Below, piece after piece: positions 49,291-57,510 of a DNA stretch of 64,000 nt. The notes beneath the pieces are model-generated. The model was not told the origin of the DNA, made no database searches, and worked only from the letters and a program-made list of their open reading frames with translations. The first letter of the stretch is position 1. Each line of letters starts with the position of its first letter. A program made the translations under genes and the position numbers. The DNA lies in the NCBI RefSeq assembly GCF_000003815.2, contig NW_023365711.1:51413-115412 (forward strand), given 5' to 3'. Origin of the DNA: Branchiostoma floridae (lineage: Eukaryota; Chordata; Leptocardii; Amphioxiformes; Branchiostomatidae).

Positions 49291-49520
49291 CCTGAATATC
49301 TCCTGCTCTTGTTCAGAACCAGCAGCAACCTCAGCTGTACCCATATCAGCCTCAACCTTGTCCAGCCAATCAGACAGCTTCTCAGTGGCATCTTTAAACT
49401 TCCTGGCCAGTGGGAGAGCTTGCTGCAATCTCTGCTGCCTGCCATTGGCCGTGGAGGAGATGTTGGCATATCGGTCCTCCAGGATGCCAAGTCTCTCTTG
49501 AATGACATGGACATCATCTC
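49291..49520 (-). CDS. Spectrin-repeat exon, copy B of the 230-nt exon
   Basis: Same structure as 34,986-35,215, open throughout with intact splice sites. It has QERLGILEDRY where A and C have QERLDILEDRY, shares MGTAEVAAG with copy C and EQEIFR with copy A, so it is a mosaic of the other two. Confidence 0.84.
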
Positions 49521-49699
49521 CTGTGGTGAAATTTGTTTAAAACATTTCCTTAAGACTTTTTTTTACTTTACATATCATCATATCCAATGACATGATTAGT
49601 TTCATGAGTCACTAAGACACATGTATTGACTGCATTCTGTTGACCAATCAGAGCAATTCATTTTGGAACATACCATCTGACAGGGGTGTCAGTACTAAC

Positions 49700-49784
49700 C
49701 TGTAGCTTGTGTCAGGAGAGAGTTCCCAGTTTCTACTGCGTCTTCTACAGCTGCCCTATGGTCAGTAATGTCTTTGGTGATGAC
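49700..49784 (-). CDS. Spectrin-repeat exon, copy B of the 85-nt exon
   Basis: 85 nt, phase 0 in and phase 1 out, encoding VITKDITDHRAAVEDAVETG then NSLLTQAT; the Lys of copies A and C is Asn here. Splice sites are intact. Confidence 0.82.
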
Positions 49785-49815
49785 CTAAGGAAAGGAAACA
49801 AAAAAAGCCAATCTA

Positions 49816-50022
49816 TCACAAGATGCTTTCTTTAGCCTGCTCTAGTTGGTCTCCACGACAACAGACTTTTTCCTGAATGTCCTTGAAACGGTCCCTGACA
49901 GCGTCCATCTGACCCTTCACTGACACCTGTTCATCATCACTACAAAGCTCCATCTATGATTGGCCAGCTTTGGTCACCTGACTGACTGCTGCCTCCTGAT
50001 TGGCCACTTCATCAGCCAATGC
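49816..50022 (-). pseudogene. Exon relic, copy B (longest, with nonsense codon)
   Basis: After an acceptor-like ACTCTTCAG the minus strand reads ALADEVANQEAAVSQVTKAG then QS, a TAG stop, and MELCSDDEQVSVKGQMDAVR followed by spectrin helix C sequence to AKESIL and a second stop. The first stop breaks the helix B to C run and no donor lies at the expected end. It is an inactivated spectrin exon, kept in three copies because it rode along with the duplicated block. Confidence 0.65.
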
Positions 50023-50237
50023 CTGAAGAGTTTGTGGTTAGACAATCTTAAAAGGAGAGAATATTTTCAAGTTCAATCCACTATATATGGTTAAAACATA
50101 AAGCTAGGTTGTACTTTTGGGCGATGACATTGCTTTGGCACAATATGGTCAATACAAGCAATGCCAATTCAAACTGGAGTCTACTCAAAATATTTAAAAT
50201 CCAAGGTTTTGCTGTTTTCCATGTCAAGTCATCTTAC

Positions 50238-50467
50238 CCTGAATCTCTCCAGCTCTTGTTCAGAACCAGCAGCAACCTCAGCTGTACCCATATCAGCCTC
50301 AACCTTGTCCAGCCAATCAGACAGCTTCTCAGTGGCATCTTTAAACTTCCTGGCCAGTGGGAGAGCTTGCTGCAATCTCTGCTGCCTGCCATTGGCCGTG
50401 GAGGAGATGTTGGCATATCGGTCCTCCAGGATGTCAAGTCTCTCTTGAATGACATGGACATCATCTC
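50238..50467 (-). CDS. Spectrin-repeat exon, copy C of the 230-nt exon
   Basis: Same structure as copies A and B, open, with donor AGG/GTAAGATG and the acceptor after TTTCACCACAG. It ends SEQELERFR instead of SEQEQEIFR. Because the outer phases are 0, splicing to copy B's 85-nt exon at 49,784 stays in frame and adds one spectrin repeat. Confidence 0.82.
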
Positions 50468-50646
50468 CTGTGGTGAAATTTGTTAAAAACATTTCGTTAA
50501 GACTTTTTTTTACTTTACATATCATCATATCCAATGACATGATCAGTTTCATGAGTCACTAAGACACATGTATTGACTGCATTCTGTTGACCAATCAGAG
50601 CAATTCATTTTGGAACATACCATCTGACAAGGGTGTCAGTACTAAC

Positions 50647-50731
50647 CTGTAGCTTGTGTCAGGAGAGATTTCCCAGTTTCTACTGCGTCTTCTACAGCTG
50701 CCCTATGGTCAGTAATGTCTTTGGTGATGAC
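50647..50731 (-). CDS. Spectrin-repeat exon, copy C of the 85-nt exon (most 5' exon seen)
   Basis: Identical in predicted protein to copy A (VITKDITDHRAAVEDAVETG, KSLLTQAT plus one nucleotide). Splice sites are intact. The gene must continue beyond the window or through exons I could not see, since this exon starts in mid-protein. Confidence 0.8.
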
Positions 50732-50756
50732 CTAAGGAAAGGAAACAAAAAAAAGA

Positions 50757-50879
50757 TCACAAGATGTTTTCTTTAGTCTGCTCAAGTTGGTCTCCACGAC
50801 TACAGACTTTTTCCTGAATGTCCTTGAAACGGTCCCTGGCAGAGTCCATCTGACCCTTCACTGACACCTGTTCATCATC
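50757..50879 (-). pseudogene. Exon relic, copy C
   Basis: Nearly identical to relic A (DEQVSVKGQMDSARDRFKDI to a stop), cut off at 50,879 where homology with the other copies ends. It marks the right edge of the third duplicated block. Confidence 0.6.
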
Positions 50880-51077
50880 AGTGTGTATACACTGTAGTTA
50901 GCACTTAGAGAAGGGTTAGACAGAACAAAAATTTCTCGATGGTTTTGGGTTCAAGGCAAATTATTCATGAGAAAACCACGAACATAAAACCACATTGAAA
51001 ATTTCTGTATTTGCAATACATGCATGTAAGTCATAGAGTTGTTGAAGGAACATTGTAAGATTTGCTAATATCAGATG

Positions 51078-51428
51078 CAGGGTTGTAGCCAGCCTGAAAT
51101 AATTTTCCGTCCCCTCAATTTTAAATCCAATTGCACGCCGAAGGGGCGATGTTCCCAGGGGTTCCGGGGGCATGCCCCACAGGAAATTTTTGAAATCTAA
51201 ACCCTCTGAAATGCTATTTCCTGCATTTTGAGGTGTCAATTTTACGGGTAGACTAAGCTGTTCAACGCCATCTATTTTGGTGAAAAATTACACAAGGAAA
51301 ACATTTTTTAATATCTTTACATATCAATATTTTTTGGTCACAGAGGACGAAATGGGCAAAATTATTTTCCGTCCAGAGCTTCAAAATTCCGTCAAAGAAC
51401 GGAGGGACGGGTGCTGGCTACAACCCTG
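51078..51428. mobile_element. 351-bp hAT-type MITE with perfect 8-bp TSD
   Basis: TIRs start CAGGGTTGTAGCCAGC. The flanks are a perfect 8-bp direct repeat ATCAGATG (51,070-51,077 and 51,429-51,436). CAGGG ends plus an 8-bp duplication are the hAT pattern. The interior has repeated TTTTCCGTCC motifs near each end and a GC-rich GGTTCCGGGGGCATGCCCC block. No coding capacity. Confidence 0.88.
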
Positions 51429-51559
51429 ATCAGATGACAGCATGCATGCAATGTATTGTAGTTGTAAAGCCTGATGTGGTATACAGTATGCTTTACTGCT
51501 TACTACATTTCTGGTGTAACAGTCTGATTCAAGCGCCACCAAACTGACCATGCCAAATG

Positions 51560-51740
51560 GTCCAACCTTTTGGCGTAGTGGTTAGCGGCGTTGTGTTTGT
51601 GAGCTGGCAGGCGGGTCACAGTGAATCCCGGGAGCCACAAGACCATTTCCACTTGCCTCTTACATAATCCCAAACCAGGAATCCAACCCATGGGTTCGAA
51701 TCCCGGGAGCCAGGAGACTGTTTCTACCCAATCTAGACAC
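51560..51740 (+). mobile_element. tRNA-derived SINE
   Basis: An A-box (TGGCGTAGTGGTTAGC at about 51,571) is followed by GAATCCCGGGAGCCA and a second, better B-box GGGTTCGAATCCC at about 51,691. The GGGAGCCA motif appears twice, so the B-box part seems duplicated. It shares its 5' part with the SINE at 41,090-41,165. Confidence 0.65.
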
Positions 51741-52651
51741 AGTTTTTCCCAACATCTGCGAAGATGTCAGGAGCAATAACAGGACGCAGCGCGGAACACC
51801 TGTGGCGCTTATATTGCAGTCATAACACAAAATGGCGGCAGCACCGTCAGCATTTCTGCTCATGATGGATCATATGATGTTCTCTCTGTATCTCACTCGC
51901 GTGTTTTTAAACATGAGAACATCAGGAATGATGACACTAACAGCTATGACCAACCCTCCTTTCCTCCTCTCTGCCCTCATTATGGCGGAGGCCGGACGAG
52001 CCACTCCACCGCTCAATCTCCCATCATGCAAGGAGTCTCACGTCCGTTTGGGAGCAACACAACTAATGTCCTTGACACACTGATCGAAGCAGAGTGGTAC
52101 AAGAGAATTACCACTGCAAAGTAGTAGTTGTACTACTATCACAAACTGATCCAGCTACATAGCCTTATGAGCCCGTTATATGCTAATGAGCCCTAACGCT
52201 GTCGGGAAGCATCTACATGCACGCAGAAGCTGTCGGGGACACCCACTGAGCTGTCGGGCGACTACTCCGGACCTGTCTGGGTAAATTTTGCAGACATCTG
52301 GACTGCAACATTTACTTTTTTTATATAGACACCGAAAAAAGCTGTCGGCAACAGCTTTGTCAACTCGCAGACGCCGGCAAAAACTGTGTCTAGACACTAC
52401 CTTCTAGAACACATAGGACTGTAAGCCATGGAATCTAGCTATCTTCAACATTTCAATATTTCTGTCTTACTGTCTTCTCTTCAAAAGGACCATGCTACCA
52501 CTGGCCTGACTTCCATGTAAATATAAGTCTATCACATACTTACGAGGTAGCTCATTTTTTGTGAAAATGTATCTTTTTGATAGGATCCATGGATTGTCAT
52601 GCAGATTTTGTCTTGCTTCATTACAACGTAATTAGGATTTTAAATATATCC
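51741..52651. other. Sequence without a supported gene
   Basis: Around 52,190-52,375 the motif GCTGTCGG occurs several times (GCTGTCGGGAAGC, GCTGTCGGGGACA, GCTGTCGGCAACA), suggesting a degenerate repeat. An 83-codon open frame at 51,832 has no coding features. Confidence 0.4.
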
Positions 52652-52830
52652 ATGTCTGCAATGTGTATTCCTGGTGTTTCACAGTAGCCAGCAAAAGTTT
52701 ATAGAGATAATCTCTTTAATAGCTTCTTAATTGACTAGGAGGAGAACCTAGATGTATTTCAGGTATTTCATGTTTGCAGTGTGTAGTCCTGGTGTTTCAC
52801 AGAAGCCAGCAAAGTTTTAATATAGACATA
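52652..52830 (+). repeat. 119-bp tandem duplication, second copy split by a transposon
   Basis: Copy 1 starts TGTCTGCAATGTGTATTCCT at about 52,652. Copy 2 starts TGTTTGCAGTGTGTAGTCCT at about 52,771, is interrupted at 52,830 and continues at 57,272 (ATCTCTTAATAGCTTC) to about 57,310. Copy 1 is therefore the natural empty site for the insertion. Confidence 0.85.
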
Positions 52831-53909
52831 GGCCCACTTTACATTACGTTTTTCGCGTTAGCGGGACTGGCGATAGCGGGACTGCGTTAGCGGGAGCCCC
52901 GTGTAAAGAGAGTTCCCGTTAACGTAGTCCCGCTATCGTCAAATTTTCTTCCGTCCACTCCGAAGTGTACGCCCGTAGGCTCAGCGGGAGTCCCCGTCAA
53001 CGCCAAACTGCGTATAAAGAGAACACGTCGGGCTCGCGTTAGCGGGAGTCAGGGTTTAGACATTTAGCATAAAGCGCGCGCTTATTAGCATATGGCGCGA
53101 AAATGGTGGGTACAGATTTGCAAAACATTGGAGGAAAATTGCCAGCAGCGATCATGTTCATAATGCTGGGTAAGAATACAGTGATAAGAAAACAGTCTCC
53201 TGATAGTTACTTTTTTATATACTAGTAGAATGAATGTCAACCCCAAAATCAACCTGAACTACGCAGAAAAATAGTTTTCACGGCCTGCCTTTTCCGTGAT
53301 GGTCACCTACGCAGGCTCTTACGTCAATCGGGTCTGCAGTCAACCTTCAAAGCAGGCGGGATGTCAGCGAAAAATAGTCTCATTCTCACATTTTTGGACG
53401 ACCTACTTTTGCACAATTTTCGTGAAAGACCTGTAAAAAAATATACAAGTTCGATTCCGAATATTTTCTCCTGCAATACATCGTTACATTGTACCGAAAC
53501 CAGAAGCCGCTATCTCTGCAAATTTTGTATAAAGTAATCCCATTACGCATCTCCAATTGGCCATGGCTATGACAGTGGTGGCCGTTGCAATGACATTGGT
53601 GGGGAAATTCCCGCCACATGAACTGCTGGCAGCTTGAGTTTTTACGTACAAGGTAGTTATTATACCTGCAGGAATTAGGTGTATATTTCAGTACGTAGCC
53701 ATAATTTAGCAGGTCATCACTGAAAGAAAGGGATCTTCTATCAAACAGTTCGCTTTGAAAGGGTTTTTAAGTGCTTTTTTATCGAAAATTTTGTGGTCGA
53801 AGTTACCGGAAGTGTCAGCGAAACAACAACGTAGTCAGGGACTTGTATTTCTCATGCAAGTCACGTATTTGAATTTTCAATCACTTGGTAGCGGTACGCA
53901 AACAAAAAA

Positions 53910-56801
53910 TTAACGTTTGTTCAATATAACAACGTACTTATCCTCTTCATCCCATGTGGGACATAAGGCTGTGATAAGTTTCCTCCACTGGGGTCTGTTC
54001 TGAGCTAGGGGCTGAGCAGCATCCCAGGGGATCCCAATGGCCGTTAGGTCTTTAGCCACAGTACGTCTCCATGTAGTTTTAGGACGTCCCCGTTTTCTCT
54101 TCCCCTCAGGGGCCCAATGTAGAGCAACTTTGGGAATACGGTCATCCGGCATCCGCAGAACATGGCCCAACCATTTCAGTCTTCTGATGGCAATTTCAGT
54201 AGACAACTGTCTTGTGTTCGTTTTTCTATACAGTTCTTCATTACTGATCTTATTTGGCCAGTAGATGTTACATATTCTACGCAGACAACTATTGTGGAAT
54301 ACATCAATTTTCTTCATGTCTGACTTTGTAACTCTCCAGCACTCAGAGCCATACAGAAGGACAGACTTTACATTGCTGTTATACAGTCTGAGCTTGGTTT
54401 TGAGGCTAAATGATTTGGATTTCCAAATAACACGGAGGCGACTGAAGGAACCTCTAGCTTTGCCAAGTCGGGCCTGGATATCCTTTTGTGCTCCATTATC
54501 CGCACTCATAACACTGCCTAGATATGTAAAGTCTTCCACACACTCCAGAGGCTCTCCATCAATACAAATGGGAGGCACTGTAGGTGTGTTAATGCACATT
54601 ACTTGGGTCTTTTTCTTATTAATGTACAAACCAGTTTGTTTGGCATGTTTATCAAGGAGACTAGTTTTTTCCTGTAACTGGTGATGCATAGAAGCTAGGG
54701 CTGCAAGATCATCAGCAAAATCAAGATCCTCGAGGTGGGTACTGGGGGTCCACTTAATACCTCTAGGATGATCTGATGTTGTTTCTCGCATCACCCAATC
54801 AATCACAATCAGAAACAGAATAGGAGATAGGATACATCCCTGCCTTACTCCAGAGTTGACATAGAATGGTTCACTCAGACTGTTTTCCAAGATAACATTA
54901 CACTCAAAGTTCTCATAGAATTTCCCAATGATATTAACAATTTTTGGTGGTATGCCATATGACCTTAAGATCTTCCACAGACTTTCACGGTGAACGCTAT
55001 CGAAAGCTTTTTTGAAATCGATAAAATTGATGAGTAGTGGGGCATTCCATTCTACACATTGTTCTATGATATTTCTGAGGGCAAAGATCTGGTCTATGCA
55101 ACCTCGGCCTTTGCGAAACCCTGCTTGTTCCTGTCTCAACTTGGTATCTATGGCAGTATCATTTCTCTTAAGAAGAATTCTACAGAAGACTTTGCTGGGA
55201 ATGGATAAGAGTGTTATTCCTCGCCAATTGTCACAGTTGCTAAGGTCGCCTTTCTTTGGGATTTTAAAAATGAGACCCTTGGACCAATCGCTGGGAATCA
55301 CTTCATGCTCCCAAATCTTGGCAAACAAATCGGTCAGTACAAGAGTGCTAGTGGCACAGTCAGCTTTCAGTAGCTCTGCCTGTAGAGAGTCAATGCCAGG
55401 TGCCTTGCCATTTTTCATTGCCCTAATGGCTGCCTCAACCTCGGCATGAGAAGGCGGACTGCTGTCAATGGTGTCATCATCAGAGGGGTCGGAGTCTAAG
55501 GGTTCAGTAGGGTCTGGTCTACTTAGTACCTCTTCGAAGTGTTCTACCCACCTCCTTGCTTGTTCCCTTTCGGTTGTTAGCATTTTGCCCTGTTTATCTC
55601 TAATAGGGACAGAACTGGAGGTATTTTGGTTACATAACATTTTAGTGATCTTATACACAGTGCTCATTTCCCCCCTTGATGCAGCATTTTCAGCTTCACT
55701 GGCTAGTTCCTCAACATAGGCTCTTTTGTCCCTACGAGCACTTCTCTTAACTTCTTTATCTTTTGCCCTGTACTCGGCCTTAGCTTGTTGTGTCTTAGCA
55801 GAGAGTAATTTGCTTTTTAAGGTTTTCCTATCGTCTATTTTATTCCAGGTCTCCTTTGCTAACCACTCTTTGTCTTTCCTCTTTCTGTAACCTAAGACAC
55901 TCTTAGCTGTATCTCTGTATACTGTTGTAATGGTGTCCCAAGTTGTTTCAACAACATCATGGTCTTCTGAGTCTTCAGTGTTTTCTAGTGCTTTGAAGTG
56001 GTTTCTTAGTTCAATGGCAAATGTCTTTTTGGTTTGAGGCACACGGAGTTTATGGACATCGAATACTTTGCGTCTTTGTTTGGTGGGAGGTGTTGACCTT
56101 AGTTTCAACCTAACCTTGGCTACTACAAGATGGTGGTCACTGCCAACATCCGCCCCACGGAATACTCTGACATCTTGGAGTGATCTCTGCCATTTCTTGT
56201 TGATGATTATATGATCAATTTGGTTTATGGTATGTCCATCAGGAGACATCCATGTCAGTTTATGGATACTCTTGTGGGGGAAAACAGTCCCGCCTATTAT
56301 ACATCTATTGCTAAGGCAAAGGTCTACTAGTCTTTCCCCATTGTCATTAATGGGTCCACACCCATGACGTCCCATTGCATACTCCCTTCCTAGGTTATCA
56401 CTCCCAACTTTGGCATTCATGTCACCTATAACTAGTAACATGTCATGCTGGGGGACTTTGGAAATTGCCCGTAGCAACTGTTCATCTTTTGCCTCTTCCT
56501 CCGCTTCATTTGTGGAAGCATAGCATTGCAGAAGAGTTAACTTACAGAACCTAGAGTCAAACCTTGCTCTGATCAGCCTATCGCTAATAGGTTCCCATTC
56601 TAGGAGAGAATTTAATGCTTGTTTATTAACTAACAGGGCCACACCACTGACATGTTGGTTTTCCTTGCCTGAGTACAGTATAGTTATGCCGTCGCCAATT
56701 TCTTTCCTCCCTGACCCACTTACGCCAAGTATGTCTAAGTTATAATTTTGCATTTCTCTACTGACTTGAGCTGTTTTGGAGGTTTCAAACATTGTACGCA
56801 C
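53910..56801 (-). CDS. LINE endonuclease-reverse transcriptase (963 codons)
   Basis: Domains in order: APE-type endonuclease at about residues 10-240 with GDMNAKVG (125-132), NQIDHIIIN (193-201) and SDHH (221-224); linker 240-500; reverse transcriptase at about 510-770 with NWRGITLLS, the catalytic Asp in FIDFKKAFDS (Asp 597), VRQGCILSPILF and the FADD box (694-697); a C-terminal region with LGHVLRMPDD and GRPKTTWRR (about 880-912). The RT motifs look intact. The endonuclease lacks the conserved Glu motif: LGVS runs straight into GSGRK where relatives have an ESRW-type segment. The reading frame is open 10 codons upstream of the listed GTG start; the first ATG is three codons in. The last residues and stop codon derive from the target site. 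Function: target-primed reverse transcription in the nucleus. Confidence 0.92.
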   Translation of the reverse strand: MRTMFETSKTAQVSREMQNYNLDILGVSGSGRKEIGDGITILYSGKENQHVSGVALLVNKQALNSLLEWEPISDRLIRARFDSRFCKLTLLQCYASTNEAEEEAKDEQLLRAISKVPQHDMLLVIGDMNAKVGSDNLGREYAMGRHGCGPINDNGERLVDLCLSNRCIIGGTVFPHKSIHKLTWMSPDGHTINQIDHIIINKKWQRSLQDVRVFRGADVGSDHHLVVAKVRLKLRSTPPTKQRRKVFDVHKLRVPQTKKTFAIELRNHFKALENTEDSEDHDVVETTWDTITTVYRDTAKSVLGYRKRKDKEWLAKETWNKIDDRKTLKSKLLSAKTQQAKAEYRAKDKEVKRSARRDKRAYVEELASEAENAASRGEMSTVYKITKMLCNQNTSSSVPIRDKQGKMLTTEREQARRWVEHFEEVLSRPDPTEPLDSDPSDDDTIDSSPPSHAEVEAAIRAMKNGKAPGIDSLQAELLKADCATSTLVLTDLFAKIWEHEVIPSDWSKGLIFKIPKKGDLSNCDNWRGITLLSIPSKVFCRILLKRNDTAIDTKLRQEQAGFRKGRGCIDQIFALRNIIEQCVEWNAPLLINFIDFKKAFDSVHRESLWKILRSYGIPPKIVNIIGKFYENFECNVILENSLSEPFYVNSGVRQGCILSPILFLIVIDWVMRETTSDHPRGIKWTPSTHLEDLDFADDLAALASMHHQLQEKTSLLDKHAKQTGLYINKKKTQVMCINTPTVPPICIDGEPLECVEDFTYLGSVMSADNGAQKDIQARLGKARGSFSRLRVIWKSKSFSLKTKLRLYNSNVKSVLLYGSECWRVTKSDMKKIDVFHNSCLRRICNIYWPNKISNEELYRKTNTRQLSTEIAIRRLKWLGHVLRMPDDRIPKVALHWAPEGKRKRGRPKTTWRRTVAKDLTAIGIPWDAAQPLAQNRPQWRKLITALCPTWDEEDKYVVILNKR

Positions 56802-57110
56802 ATTCCAGGCGCCAAATATACGAATGGTAGTTTAAGGGCCTAGGAGACTTTGATTCAAGCTTCTGGCTTCCTGAGACAGGCTTTCACCAGGAGCTATCAT
56901 GGAGCCTACATTTTGGCCAAAGTCACCTCTCTGGCCCTGGGATTTGGATTCTCTCACAGTTTCGATAACTGGTGGAAGTTTTACGGGTGGGGTAGTTGAC
57001 CCTACGCCAACCCCCAACCTGGACGACCGGTGGACCCTCCCTTTAGCGACTATCCAATTTCCACCCCCTCATTCGAGGTTACAGAGTAGGAACGTGTTCG
57101 GGCATCCCAG
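53936..57110 (-). mobile_element. RTE-type LINE, 3.2 kb, with 14-bp TSD
   Basis: It is flanked by a perfect 14-bp direct repeat CAATATAACAACGT (53,922-53,935 and 57,111-57,124). Length and content (5' leader, short ORF, endonuclease-RT ORF, almost no 3' UTR) fit a nearly complete RTE-like LINE. It ends in ...GAGGATAAGT with no poly(A), as expected for RTE elements with short repeat tails. It is inserted in the TIR transposon at 52,831-57,268. Confidence 0.9.
56832..57017 (-). CDS. Short LINE leader ORF, in frame with the main ORF
   Basis: 61 codons beginning MGVGVGSTTPPVKLPPVIET and ending SLNQSLLGP, then TAA. The main ORF continues in the same frame right after this stop (TTIRIFGAWN precedes residue 1). 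It could be the RTE ORF1, or the natural N-terminus of the main protein cut off by one nonsense mutation. No known domain; Pro/Thr/Ser-rich. Confidence 0.5.
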   Translation of the reverse strand: MGVGVGSTTPPVKLPPVIETVRESKSQGQRGDFGQNVGSMIAPGESLSQEARSLNQSLLGP

Positions 57111-57310
57111 CAATATAACAACGTGCAGCTAAAAAAAACTGGGATCTTTACGGGTAGACTTTCACCAAGATTTTACATTCCACCGCGCACCGCGGGTGTC
57201 CTGTCATATTTCAGGGCGGTGTGTCTAAAGAGGTGCCACAACGCAAAAAGCGTAATGTAAAGTGGGCCATAATCTCTTAATAGCTTCTTAATTGACAAGG
57301 AGGAGAACCT

Positions 57311-57508
57311 ACATACCCCCCACCTCTTCCCATGACTGCAATGCTTGGCTCCCCTGGGGACATGGTTAATCTGGCAAAGCAAACACAGCTTCAGTTAGGG
57401 ACTAACACTTGCAGGCAGTTGATTTCCTTGCTTCTGAGACATAGTCAGGTGAGATTACCATATGTCAAGCTGAGAGGTCAGGGTGGAAAACTTGAACATG
57501 ACTGCATT
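57311..57508. other. Spacer between two transposons
   Basis: About 200 bp with no recognised feature. Confidence 0.5.
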
Positions 57509-57510
57509 TA

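Larger units (their letters stand above)
52831..57268. mobile_element. TIR DNA transposon carrying a nested LINE, 3-bp TSD
   Basis: The ends are inverted repeats GGCCCACTTTACATTACG, extending imperfectly to about 28 bp. They are flanked by ATA on both sides (52,828-52,830 and 57,269-57,271), and the intact tandem copy at 52,708-52,713 has a single ATA, which confirms the target duplication. Without the LINE the element is about 1.25 kb with repeated TTAGCGGGA motifs near the left end and no transposase. A 3-bp duplication occurs in PIF/Harbinger and CACTA-type elements; I cannot choose between them. Confidence 0.85.

Noticed and set aside
51560-51740. A functional tRNA gene
   Set aside because: A and B boxes are present but too far apart, with a duplicated segment and no foldable acceptor stem; SINE is the better call.
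54037-55719. Several plus-strand frames over the LINE
   Set aside because: Antisense shadows of the endonuclease-RT ORF.
53910-56801. Host gene of the 'craniofacial development protein 2' type
   Set aside because: The ORF is the LINE itself: it is bounded by a 14-bp target duplication and has RT motifs.
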